Shown: one piece after another, positions 1 to 7,436 of the stretch
How the letters are laid out: each line of letters begins with the position of its first letter
Numbering within the stretch: the stretch's first letter is position 1
Source: an uncultured Nitrospirales bacterium
GTDB taxonomy: Bacteria; Nitrospirota; Nitrospiria; Nitrospirales; UBA8639
Length of the DNA stretch: 64,000 bases
Reading direction: 5' to 3'
Assembly: GCA_958295805.1 (NCBI GenBank)
Contig: OY282373.1
Coordinates: 281,001-345,000 of the forward strand
The notes under the pieces: model-generated
The model's database searches: none
What the model was told of the DNA's origin: nothing
The model's input: the letters and a program-made list of their open reading frames with translations, nothing else
Position numbers and translations under genes: made by a program

Positions 1-1334
1 GCGTACCCCTGGTTGGCAAAATACCAGTGGTCTGTTTTCTCGTTGAGATAAAACTTGTGTCCGGTCACCTCAACGTGGCTGGCCTTGGTGGGACGCAGTT
101 GGAGGCTAAAAGAGAAATGCTTCATATTTTTCCAGGACATGAGGTCCATGTACCCAAAGTGAATGTGATTGGTGGGGTACAATTGATCAAACCCTCTCCA
201 TTCCCCTCCACATTGAGCTGCATCACCACCCACTCGGCACTGGTTTGAATTTTTCTGCCCGGATGCGACGTTGAATTCGCCGCCCAGCCGGGGCTGCATG
301 GGGACCGGAAGAGTCACCCCCGCATCGAAGTGCAGGGCATAGGCCCGGATATCCAAGTGCCTGCCTCTGGGGTCATTGTGCGCTCCTATCTTTCCAAATT
401 GGTAGTAACCTTCAAGCGTGGCGTCTAAGCGGGCGTTGCCGATGCCCACCTTCTTGACGGCTCGCCCCCCGACCGTATGCCGGGATTGATTGGCTGGACG
501 AGGGTCTTCGATTCTTTTTCCTTCACCCGTTCCGCCGCTGTGCCAGATGTAGGTGGGCTCCAGGGTCAGACCCATGACGTTCATGGGCGCGCGGACGTAG
601 ATCACCTCGGCATCCGATGTCGCCTTGTTGTCACCACCGGAACATCCGCCTGATGTCGCGGCCCCACAATTGGACTCAGCCGTCCGCACCCAGCCGACTT
701 CCAGGGAGGCGGTTTTGCCGAGCGTATAGTTCGCGGTCAATCCGTCGTGTGACCATCCCACGTTGTTCCAGTCAAAATGCCCGAACATCCGATGGTTGCC
801 CCAGACCACTAATTGCCGCCCGGCTTTCACGGTGAGGTTCGGCACCATAAAATTGCGCACCAGCATGAAAGCCTGACGGGCAAAGAGTGTGCCGCCAGTG
901 CCATTGGCATCGGTCCCCACGGTGTTGACCCCCCAGTTCTTGGAATATTGGGGCTGGAAGAAGAAGGTCACGTCCGGGGAAACGGCGTAATTGAAGCCCA
1001 ACCGCACCCATTGCTGCACAAAAAACGTGTTACTTTTCTCATTGACTTGTTGACCGTCAAGGTAATAGGGCTTCCCGAATTTCCAGTTCGTTCGGAATTC
1101 CGGCCGGACGCGCAGGTCGCCTGAAATGGTCAGCTTGTTGATGTCAAACAGGTTGCTTTTGGGCGGATCGAATTTGTGATACGGAATCAGATCCGGAATC
1201 GCGCGCGGCACTGCGGGCACGGCCGAGTTCATATCCGTGGCCGGCGTGTTTTTCTCGGCCAAAGCTGGAAGGGCCATGATGACCAGAGGCAGGAATGCCG
1301 TCGTCCATGTGAAAACGTCCCTCAATGCTTTCAT
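1..1334 (-). CDS. Alginate-export-family outer-membrane beta-barrel (3' end beyond window)
   Basis: Reading the minus strand from an ATG at 1334 gives an open frame to the window edge (about 444 codons), so the C-terminus is missing. It starts with a signal peptide (MKALRDVFTWTTAF..., ending near PALA). The body is rich in alternating aromatic strands. Near the window edge it contains GGEWRGFDQLYPTNHIHFGY, which matches the FDQLYPTNH motif of the alginate_exp (AlgE-like) porin family. A strong GGAGGAG ribosome site lies just upstream of the ATG. In related phyla this family is an outer-membrane channel of often unknown substrate, so alginate transport should not be assumed. Confidence 0.85.
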   Translation of the reverse strand, partial: MKALRDVFTWTTAFLPLVIMALPALAEKNTPATDMNSAVPAVPRAIPDLIPYHKFDPPKSNLFDINKLTISGDLRVRPEFRTNWKFGKPYYLDGQQVNEKSNTFFVQQWVRLGFNYAVSPDVTFFFQPQYSKNWGVNTVGTDANGTGGTLFARQAFMLVRNFMVPNLTVKAGRQLVVWGNHRMFGHFDWNNVGWSHDGLTANYTLGKTASLEVGWVRTAESNCGAATSGGCSGGDNKATSDAEVIYVRAPMNVMGLTLEPTYIWHSGGTGEGKRIEDPRPANQSRHTVGGRAVKKVGIGNARLDATLEGYYQFGKIGAHNDPRGRHLDIRAYALHFDAGVTLPVPMQPRLGGEFNVASGQKNSNQCRVGGDAAQCGGEWRGFDQLYPTNHIHFGYMDLMSWKNMKHFSFSLQLRPTKASHVEVTGHKFYLNEKTDHWYFANQGY

Positions 1335-1399
1335 TTGTACTCCTCCATTTGTGTGCCTTTCCTTCAACTTGGACACGTGTTGCCACGGCGTGAGAAAAC

Positions 1400-2032
1400 T
1401 CAGGAGGGCCGACTCGTATGGAGCAACACGTGTTGGAGTTCTTGGTAGACCTGCATCAATCGGGAGTCTTCGAGGCGATAGGCCAGGGAAACCATCATCA
1501 ATCCGAAGAGCAGGACCAGGACGCCGAATCCGGTGACGCCTAACGCGACGAGCAGCCCACCGGCCGAATAAAATCCACCGTCAATCGCAAACGTGATCAG
1601 AAACGCGACGGTTCCAAGTGACACCACGCCTAACCAGGCTATCGTGATCAGACTCGAAGACCAAGGCATCCGCTTGGTCAGCCGCAATTCCACGCCGGCA
1701 TTCGTGTCATGCAGTTCGATGATGCCTTTCAACGGCCATGCCGTGCGAAACCGCATGGAAAATAATTGGTAAGACGGACGTAGCACGACCACCGCTTGCT
1801 CATCAAACCAACGGGCGACGCCGTGCGGCAGTTCGATGGTCCCGTGTTTGCCGAATCGTTGGAGAAGGGAGTGAAGGGACAGGTGGTCCAGTCGGTCTTT
1901 CCGCCGAGCCACCGTGAACCCGTATTGTGCGGACAAGGGTTGCAGATTGCCGAACTGATACCAATCTCCAATGAGGAGGACGAGAAAAAGAATGCTGCCA
2001 AAAATCCCGGCCAATATCATGGACCCCACCAT
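1400..2032 (-). CDS. Hypothetical multi-pass membrane protein
   Basis: A 210-residue protein that I do not recognise. A hydrophobic segment lies at residues 4-21. A soluble stretch of about 100 residues follows, rich in basic residues and strands. Two more hydrophobic segments lie near residues 130-150 and 158-182, and the tail is amphipathic (MQVYQELQHVLLH). This suggests an inner-membrane protein with one cytoplasmic or periplasmic domain. It is transcribed toward the alginate-export-type gene, with a 65-base gap. No clear ribosome site was seen at the first ATG, and the ATG four codons later is an alternative start. Confidence 0.6.
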   Translation of the reverse strand: MVGSMILAGIFGSILFLVLLIGDWYQFGNLQPLSAQYGFTVARRKDRLDHLSLHSLLQRFGKHGTIELPHGVARWFDEQAVVVLRPSYQLFSMRFRTAWPLKGIIELHDTNAGVELRLTKRMPWSSSLITIAWLGVVSLGTVAFLITFAIDGGFYSAGGLLVALGVTGFGVLVLLFGLMMVSLAYRLEDSRLMQVYQELQHVLLHTSRPS

Positions 2033-2213
2033 AACACAATGGAACCTAATCCTGTGAATGCGTACTTTCCTTCAGTCAGTTATCACATTCGTTCAGAAAC
2101 AGGTGAAGTCGTCCCCGATTGCTAACAAGCTGGTTGTCCGGCTCAAACGCCTGGAAGTGCCAACTTTCCCGCCATTTCTTGACTTCTCTCGTTTCGCTTC
2201 GCTACTATCTCGT

Positions 2214-2565
2214 TGCGGGGTGGAGCAGTCTGGTAGCTCGTTGGGCTCAATACCGTAGGAGACAATATCCGCTGATTGCCGGAGAGATGCGCAATGAATC
2301 CTACGGTGGGCTGTACAGGAGGAAACTTCTGTACGATCACCTGTCAAATTCGGGGAAACCGGTAGCGGGGTAATCCCGAGCCAAGCTCTGATGGACGAAT
2401 CAGAGAAGGTGTAGAGACTTGACGGCAGGGTCCCTAACGGCGGCGATGAGCCGGTCCGCGGGAAAAGAGAAAGTCCAGACCACAAACTGGTTCATCCAGG
2501 CAGCGAAAGCTGTAGTGGCATGCATAACCCAAAGGTCGAGGGTTCAAATCCCTCCCCCGCAACCA
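2214..2565 (+). tRNA. Initiator tRNA-Met (CAT), interrupted by a group I intron
   Basis: The exons are 2214-2247 and 2523-2565. Joined, they form a complete cloverleaf: acceptor TGCGGGG/CCCCGCA, D-arm GAGC/GCTC, anticodon stem TTGGG/CCCAA with loop CTCATAA, T-arm GAGGG/CCCTC around TTCAAAT, discriminator A and an encoded CCA. Three consecutive G:C pairs in the anticodon stem are a hallmark of initiator tRNA. Position 1 is U opposite A72, so the mismatch used in E. coli (C1/A72) is replaced by a weak pair. The gene is broken inside the anticodon loop, between U33 and C34. The alternative junction C34/A35 reads equally well from sequence alone. Confidence 0.93.
2248..2522 (+). ncRNA. Group I self-splicing intron (IC3-like) in the initiator tRNA
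   Basis: The 275-nt insert carries group I core landmarks. P4 is TCGGG (about 2350) with CCCGAG (2375-2380). P6a is a perfect hairpin CTCTGAT/ATCAGAG (2386-2405). The P7 strands are AGACTT (2415-2420) and AAGTCC (2471-2476). A terminal GNRA hairpin CAGC-GAAA-GCTG lies near 2501-2512. The words GGGGAAACC, GAGCCAAGC and GTCCAGACCAC closely match those of tRNA-Leu introns in cyanobacteria. The intron follows U33 and ends in G, as group I chemistry requires. There is also an eight-base hairpin CCGTAGGA/TCCTACGG (2253-2306). No homing endonuclease is encoded. P1 could only be placed tentatively. Confidence 0.9.
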
Positions 2566-2585
2566 ACGAATCCCATGTCTGAATG

Positions 2586-2619
2586 AGGCCTTGTCGTGAC
2601 AAACGGCAGGGCCTTTTTG
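2586..2619 (+). terminator. Probable intrinsic terminator after the tRNA
   Basis: AGGCC (2586-2590) can pair with GGCCT (2610-2614), with a small inner TGT/ACA pairing. A run of five T follows. It begins 20 bases after the tRNA CCA end. Confidence 0.55.
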
Positions 2620-2716
2620 TTGGGTGGCAACGACTGGGATTCTGAGGAAGCGTTTCTGGTCGCATGACCCTGAAGCAGAGTTTTGGGAAGTCGTCGTGAC
2701 GTGGTGTGGAGAAAGC

Positions 2717-2962
2717 GTGGTCAACGTCAGATGGTTGTGGGTTCCCCTGATCGGGGCGAGCGTGGCGCTGGCGTTACCCGGCAACACGATGAGCGGCGTG
2801 CTGGGAGACGTGGTGGGACACTTTTTTTCTGCGGCACTCCTCGCCGTCGTGCCTATTGCAGGGTACCGCCTGATGTATAAACGGATTGGTGAAAAGGAAA
2901 TGACCTATATCTTTGCCGCGGCCTGGGCGTATCTCGTCGTGGCGCAATTGTTGAGTGCCTAG
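2717..2962 (+). CDS. Small hypothetical membrane protein
   Basis: The open frame extends upstream to 2624. A GTG at 2717 preceded by a GGAGA ribosome site is the more likely start, giving 81 residues. Three hydrophobic segments are visible: WLWVPLIGASVALAL, then residues about 30-50, and a final segment ending in VVAQLLSA. I do not recognise the family. It lies directly after the tRNA terminator and is not obviously in an operon. Confidence 0.5.
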   Translation: MVNVRWLWVPLIGASVALALPGNTMSGVLGDVVGHFFSAALLAVVPIAGYRLMYKRIGEKEMTYIFAAAWAYLVVAQLLSA

Positions 2963-3074
2963 ATCAACGCCCCGTCATTCGGGACTGGCAGGGCAAGGAC
3001 TCCGCGGAAACAAGACCAGAGTCTCCCCTCAGATCAAGGCTGGTAGGGCAGGAACGCGTTTGTTCAGCAATCTG

Positions 3075-3929
3075 TCAGGAAAAGCGGCGCAAAGAACTGG
3101 CGAGACCGACGCAGGAAAGGCCGTAGATGAGCCATTTTGAGGGATCGAAATTATACCACTTCGGCCCATTCCGGTAATCGCTTTGATACATGTGATGATA
3201 ATTATGATAGCCCTCTCCAAACGTGATGAGCGAGACCCACCAACTGTCACGACTGGAGTCGGAGGCTCCGTGAGGCTGGATACCCCACAGGTGGCAGATG
3301 GAGTTAATACAAAACGTGGAATTCAGGACAAAAAAGGTTCGTCCGAGTCCGGCGAGCAGGAAACATCCCAGTCCCCCGGTCCAGCCGTCGTACAACATTC
3401 CCACCACGAAGGGAAGCACCAAGCCGGAAATGACGATGGGGATATAGTAACGATGTTGCCACATCACGACCGGGTCCTGTTTCAGTTTGGTGGCATATTT
3501 TTCGTCTTTGTGCGGATCCTTCCAGAAGAGCCACCCACAATGGCTGTACCAGAAGCCGAGCTGGGCATTATACGGGTCCTCTTCACGGTCACACCGGGCG
3601 TGATGGCGAATGTGATCTGATGCCCATTTGAGTCCCGAGTTTTGAAGCGCCCATCCTCCTGCGACGAGAAACATCCCTTTTATCCAATCGGGACACGTGA
3701 AACTTCGATGCGCCAATAAGCGATGATACCCGACCGTGATGCCTAACCCGCTCATGATGTAGAGCATCACGAACATGGTCCAATCCACCCATGAATAATC
3801 ATAAAAATACGCATAGGCGGGTAAGCCGATGATGGCCCCGACCGTGACAAGAGAAAACAAGGTGATCGTCAACGGATCAATGGGGCGTGTTGGGGGGGAT
3901 GCCGTCCTGGAATCTATCAGCGTTGACAT
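3075..3929 (-). CDS. Membrane fatty-acid desaturase (stearoyl-CoA/acyl delta-9 type)
   Basis: This enzyme introduces a double bond in acyl chains using a di-iron centre and O2 at the cytoplasmic membrane. The three histidine boxes of the family are all present: HRLLAHR, HIRHH and HNYHH. They are separated by hydrophobic segments in the expected spacing, and the length (284 residues from the chosen ATG at 3929) fits bacterial members. A TTG eight codons upstream is open but a less likely start. An aerobic lifestyle is implied, since desaturation needs O2. The gene stands alone on the minus strand. Confidence 0.92.
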   Translation of the reverse strand: MSTLIDSRTASPPTRPIDPLTITLFSLVTVGAIIGLPAYAYFYDYSWVDWTMFVMLYIMSGLGITVGYHRLLAHRSFTCPDWIKGMFLVAGGWALQNSGLKWASDHIRHHARCDREEDPYNAQLGFWYSHCGWLFWKDPHKDEKYATKLKQDPVVMWQHRYYIPIVISGLVLPFVVGMLYDGWTGGLGCFLLAGLGRTFFVLNSTFCINSICHLWGIQPHGASDSSRDSWWVSLITFGEGYHNYHHMYQSDYRNGPKWYNFDPSKWLIYGLSCVGLASSLRRFS

Positions 3930-4126
3930 GACGTTATCGTCTCTTGCGATCAATCAAGATCGAATCAGCTAACCAGATTAACCTGCTCAAGGGAAGATGG
4001 GTAGAGACAGGGAATGATGAGCACTATCTTCAAAAAGAAGTCAGATGTCAAGGGAAGAACGCACCGACTTGGGGCCAAGATCTTCAACGAGACGTTCCGA
4101 CCAATGGAGTCAAGGCGTATGGGACG

Positions 4127-4435
4127 TTACAAACCGGGTTTTTCCCGAAATTTTTTGATTTCCGTCGTCGCAGCCCGGAAAGCGGCGCGAATTGCTTCCT
4201 CGAAACTCTTCGCTTCTTTGCGGGCGGTAATGGTATGGCGCGGCGGTAGATTCAAAAGAAGCAGGGCTTCGGCGTTGTCGACTCCCTTTTTATGATGTGG
4301 ATTTTTGGTGAGCGTCACTCGGGCATGGGTAATGTTGTCGTATTCTGCTTGGAGATTGGCTATCCGGGTTTCAATCTCCTGTTTCCATCGGGGCGTCATG
4401 CCCACGTGCCGACTTTCAATTTTGACATCCATCAT
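4127..4435 (-). CDS. hpf: Ribosome hibernation-promoting factor, short HPF/RaiA family
   Basis: A 102-residue protein matching the sigma-54-modulation/HPF fold: an N-terminal strand (VKIESRHVGMTP), a helix (KQEIETRIANLQ), a strand (ARVTLTKNP), and a C-terminal helix rich in Ala and Lys (FEEAIRAAFRAATTEIKKF). It lacks the C-terminal dimerisation domain of long HPF. These proteins bind the 30S decoding and tRNA channel in stationary phase. A GGAGGG ribosome site precedes the two adjacent ATG codons. Whether it is HPF or YfiA-like cannot be decided by eye. Confidence 0.8.
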   Translation of the reverse strand: MMDVKIESRHVGMTPRWKQEIETRIANLQAEYDNITHARVTLTKNPHHKKGVDNAEALLLLNLPPRHTITARKEAKSFEEAIRAAFRAATTEIKKFREKPGL

Positions 4436-4596
4436 TTCCCTCCCCGCTTGAGTTTATCAAGATCACGAGGTTGTAACGTCTTCCAGTAAGATTATCTCAT
4501 GGATGATCTTAGATTGCCACGACTCATTCCATTTCATTCTTGTGCGTTGAAAGGCTCCTACGGTAGTATACATTTTTTCATCGTAAAGGAGGCATC

Positions 4597-5364
4597 ATGG
4601 CCACAGCCAAAGGTTCTGCTCAAGAGAAAATCCCGATGCTTGACGGGCATATTGACCGATTTCGTCAACAAGTTGCGAATTTGAAAACGTTTATTGTGGG
4701 AAGTGCGTCTCATCTTTCGATTGAAGAATTCGACTTGGCCACGGAAGAACTCATTGCCGAGGTGTTGGGAAGTTCTTCGCGGATGGTGGAAGCCTATAAT
4801 TATGCGCAGTTGGGGGAGGCCGGCGGGCTGGTGAATCTCACAAAGGAAGCTCCGGAAGGGGCAGGGTTGGATAATGAACGGGAAGCCCTCCGACAACGTC
4901 AACGAGTGTTGGAAAGTTGTATTGCAGAATTGGAAACTCGAAGGGCTCAGGCGAATTCAGTGCCACGGAATAAGGAATTGGGTGGCCCCAAGGTGAGTGA
5001 CTTTATGTCCAGGGTGCTCCGGTCCGTGTCGCATGATGCAACCCTTCGTGAGGCCGGCATTTTCCTCCGTGATTGGAAAATCGGGTCACTGTTAGTGGAT
5101 AGCGGAGAGGAATTCATCGGATATATCACGGAAACCGAATTGAGTGGAGAAGTCGTCGTCAATGGTATTGATCCGACAAGCACGACGGTCAAAACCTGCA
5201 TGAGAGAACCGCTCCTGACGATTGAAAGTAGTGATACCGTGATCGAGGCCGTGCGGTTGATGAAAGAAAAAGCGACGCGCCATCTCTGCGTGACCGAAAG
5301 TGGAAAAATTATCGGACTGATTTCCGTGTCGGACATTCTGCGATATTATTCCGGCATCAAGTAA
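4597..5364 (+). CDS. Two-CBS-domain protein with helical N-terminus
   Basis: The N-terminal half (about residues 1-130) is helical and acidic, with coiled-coil-like stretches (REALRQRQRVLESCIAELE). The C-terminal half (about 130-255) has two CBS motifs. The first is around MSRVLRSVSHDATLREA with GSLLVDSGEEFIGYITE. The second is around MREPLLTIESSDTVIEA with HLCVTESGKIIGLISVSD. CBS pairs bind adenine nucleotides and gate a partner or fused domain. No catalytic domain is seen, so the partner is unknown. The AAAGGAGG ribosome site just upstream of the ATG is strong. Confidence 0.88.
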   Translation: MATAKGSAQEKIPMLDGHIDRFRQQVANLKTFIVGSASHLSIEEFDLATEELIAEVLGSSSRMVEAYNYAQLGEAGGLVNLTKEAPEGAGLDNEREALRQRQRVLESCIAELETRRAQANSVPRNKELGGPKVSDFMSRVLRSVSHDATLREAGIFLRDWKIGSLLVDSGEEFIGYITETELSGEVVVNGIDPTSTTVKTCMREPLLTIESSDTVIEAVRLMKEKATRHLCVTESGKIIGLISVSDILRYYSGIK

Positions 5365-5504
5365 GAGCATGTCCGCTTTCACGAGTAGAAGCTCGCTCAT
5401 GTGGCCTCCTGAACTGCCTCTGCCATTCTCGTCCTGAGTTCGAGGGCGAGATTCTTCCCCTCGCATTATCATGTTACTCCCTTGTCATGCTAACCCCCCA
5501 ACCC

Positions 5505-5532
5505 TGTCATGCTGAGCGAAGCGAAGCATCTG
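5505..5532. repeat. Dispersed repeat fragment of the TGCTGAGCGAAGCGAAGC type
   Basis: The stretch reads CTGTCATGCTGAGCGAAGCG followed by AAGCATCTG. It matches a widespread dispersed bacterial repeat whose spurious translation reads CHAERSEAS. Only one copy occurs here. It lies just upstream of the small gene starting at 5538. Confidence 0.5.
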
Positions 5533-5537
5533 CATCT

Positions 5538-5732
5538 ATGAAACACACCGGCATCATCCACGTGTTCGCCGAATGCGACGATTGCACCTTCAAGACCGAA
5601 GACCATCAACGCGGCATCGAGTCCGCCAGGCGACACGCCTGTCTGCCGGGGCACAGGCAGGCCAAGCGCCGGAGCCACCGCGTCAAAATCGACGTGGGCA
5701 AAATCGAAATCATCGATCACCGAAAAACGTAG
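5538..5732 (+). CDS. Small hypothetical protein with a possible Cys2-His2 metal site
   Basis: The 64-residue frame starts MKHTGIIHVFAECDDCTFKT. A CxxC pair is followed about 20 residues later by ARRHACLPGHR, giving a Cys2-His2 arrangement like small zinc-binding proteins of bacteria and archaea. The C-terminus is a basic strand region (HRVKIDVGKIEI). No strong ribosome site is visible. The frame continues upstream only through a dispersed repeat, so the ATG at 5538 is preferred. I cannot name the family. Confidence 0.4.
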   Translation: MKHTGIIHVFAECDDCTFKTEDHQRGIESARRHACLPGHRQAKRRSHRVKIDVGKIEIIDHRKT

Positions 5733-5733
5733 G

Positions 5734-5750
5734 GCGTGATCTCATCACGC
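5734..5750. repeat. Short palindromic repeat, copy 1
   Basis: GCGTGATCTCATCACGC can form a six-base stem around TCTCA. A second copy (GCGCGATCTCATCGCGC) is at 12748-12764. The one difference on each arm is compensatory (T:A versus C:G), which suggests a conserved hairpin. Both copies are preceded by GTAG. Confidence 0.45.
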
Positions 5751-5850
5751 TGAAAGGAGACTTACCTTGGCCGTCCTCTTACGCATGACCGGCGACAAGG
5801 AGTTCAGCTTGTTGCACTATCAGAGTTTCAAGTCCTTATTTCTGACGTAA

Positions 5851-6250
5851 GCAAAATTGAGGCCACGTGGAAAAATGTCTTTCCCCAGAATCTGTTGATA
5901 AATTGGTGAAAACTTTTTGGAAATCAAAATTTCTATCTCTAAGACATGTAAAACGAGCAGATTGACCATTTTTTGTGCATTGTAGCAAAGAAATTTTTAC
6001 CACTAAATATAGTATGAGAAAATTGTCTAGGTAGTATTTGAAGATGTTTGTCACGAATTCTTCAGAAAAACCAAGCAATTGTGTGGATTTCTATCATAAG
6101 ACTCCATTGGGGAAATTGAAGAATTTCACTTATCCACAAGGGGTGTTGAAAAGTACGGAGTCAGACGGGGCAATGTAGAATGAGAAATTTCACGCCGCCC
6201 ATCTGTTAAATATCGCGGTTGGTTTTGGATTCGATCATCCAGCTATCAAC
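5851..6250. other. AT-rich intergenic region with DnaA-box-like sites
   Basis: No supportable gene is seen. A very short frame at 5767-5850 (TTG start after GGAGA) ends at its left edge and is probably a remnant. The region is clearly AT-richer than its surroundings. It contains one perfect TTATCCACA (6130-6138), one TTATCAACA on the minus strand (near 5893) and a weaker TGTGGATTT near 6081. An origin-like function is possible, but no dnaA, rpmH or gidA neighbour is present. Confidence 0.3.
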
Positions 6251-6628
6251 ATGAGGGGAATTTCCACACTCGCCGCCATCATGTCGGTTTTCAGTTTTTC
6301 GTTCGTCTTTGTCACCTTGTTGTACCCGCAGTTATCGAGATTCAACAGTCGATGGAAGGGACCTGCGTTCTACGGAAGCATCTCAGGGACCACGTTACTG
6401 GTGGCGGCACTGACGTCCCCTGCCCCGAACGTGTCGGAGCAAGAATGGTCTTGGATTGATTGGGTCGTCATCGGGGTGGGTGGAGGGATAGGTCTTGCGG
6501 TGGTGACGAAGAGTGTATGGTGGCCTCGAAAAAAACAGGAGGACGACCCCGCTGTGCAGAAGCGTGAGGAAAAGCCCGTCAACGCCCGTGGGAAAAAGTC
6601 CATGTCTGCGAAGAAGCGATCACGGTAA
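6251..6628 (+). CDS. Hypothetical membrane protein with basic tail
   Basis: A 125-residue protein that I do not recognise. It has two or three hydrophobic segments: residues 5-28, about 42-56, and about 70-87 with a glycine-rich core (VVIGVGGGIGLAVV). A highly charged, lysine-rich C-terminus follows (KKQEDDPAVQKREEKP, then a run of Lys, Arg and Ser), probably cytoplasmic. It precedes the Lon-like protease gene by about 75 bases in the same direction, and no functional link is evident. Confidence 0.55.
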   Translation: MRGISTLAAIMSVFSFSFVFVTLLYPQLSRFNSRWKGPAFYGSISGTTLLVAALTSPAPNVSEQEWSWIDWVVIGVGGGIGLAVVTKSVWWPRKKQEDDPAVQKREEKPVNARGKKSMSAKKRSR

Positions 6629-6702
6629 CGCCCTTCCCGTGAACCCCTGATGGAAAGAGGAGAAATTTCAGCGTATACTCCATCATTGACGACGTGCAGG
6701 GC

Positions 6703-7404
6703 ATGGAAAACATGATGAGTGCGCGAGGCTCAACACCTAAGACGTTGGCGGTGATTCTTCTGATTGGGCTGTCGAGCGTGCCACGTGCCTTGCCGTATGA
6801 GATTGCGCCGCCGACGCAATTTCATCACCAGTCCGTTCCGATCCTGGGTGTGACCTTCACGCAGACGCATCAACCGGTTGGCATCGTGATGTACGTGATG
6901 ATTCACTTTCAGAACCGAACAGATCATGAAGGGCTCAAGGTACACTTTCGAAAAATCCCGGGTCGGTTCGGCACCATTGCGCGAAAAGCCGTGGCCACGG
7001 CCATAGCCCGTGCCGCACACTCTGCCAATCTCTCGACGGATTCGTGGACGGTGGTTCTCACGTTCCCATACTCAGGGTTGACCATGTACGGAGATAGTCT
7101 GTCGGCGATGGTGGCCTTAAGCGTCCTGGCTCTCGCCAAGGGCGACGCGGTGATGTATGGCCGAACCCTGACCGGCACCATTACCGAGGATGGTCAGATC
7201 GGGAGCGTCACCGGCGTTCCGTATAAAGTCTACGCGGCGCATTCAGAACGCTTGGACCGCGTGTTCATTCCGGACGAGCACGATCCACGGGATGACGAAT
7301 GGCAAATTCCCTTCCTCATGCACGTGTCGCACGTTGGGACGTTGGAAAAAGCCTATCAAGGATTAACGGGCCGTTCGTTGTTGACCACAACCTTTTCCCA
7401 ATAA
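6703..7404 (+). CDS. Exported Lon-like (S16) protease-domain protein
   Basis: The protein has an N-terminal signal-like segment (TLAVILLIGLSSVPRALP) and then a single domain resembling the proteolytic domain of Lon. The putative catalytic Ser is in YGDSLSA (about residue 133), in the position of the GPSAG motif. The putative Lys is in VPYKVYAA (about residue 175), after the TGTITEDGQIGSVTGV segment typical of S16. No AAA+ domain is attached, so any unfolding activity must come from elsewhere or is not needed. The frame is also open from a GTG at 6694, and ATGs at 6703, 6712 and 6715 are all possible starts. The catalytic assignment is by motif only. Confidence 0.75.
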   Translation: MENMMSARGSTPKTLAVILLIGLSSVPRALPYEIAPPTQFHHQSVPILGVTFTQTHQPVGIVMYVMIHFQNRTDHEGLKVHFRKIPGRFGTIARKAVATAIARAAHSANLSTDSWTVVLTFPYSGLTMYGDSLSAMVALSVLALAKGDAVMYGRTLTGTITEDGQIGSVTGVPYKVYAAHSERLDRVFIPDEHDPRDDEWQIPFLMHVSHVGTLEKAYQGLTGRSLLTTTFSQ

Positions 7405-7436
7405 GCTGGAGCGACGTTGTTCCATTTTGTGGTCTG

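Noticed and set aside
5487-5537. Upstream extension of the small gene (CHAERSEAS)
   Set aside because: This peptide is the standard spurious translation of a dispersed repeat.
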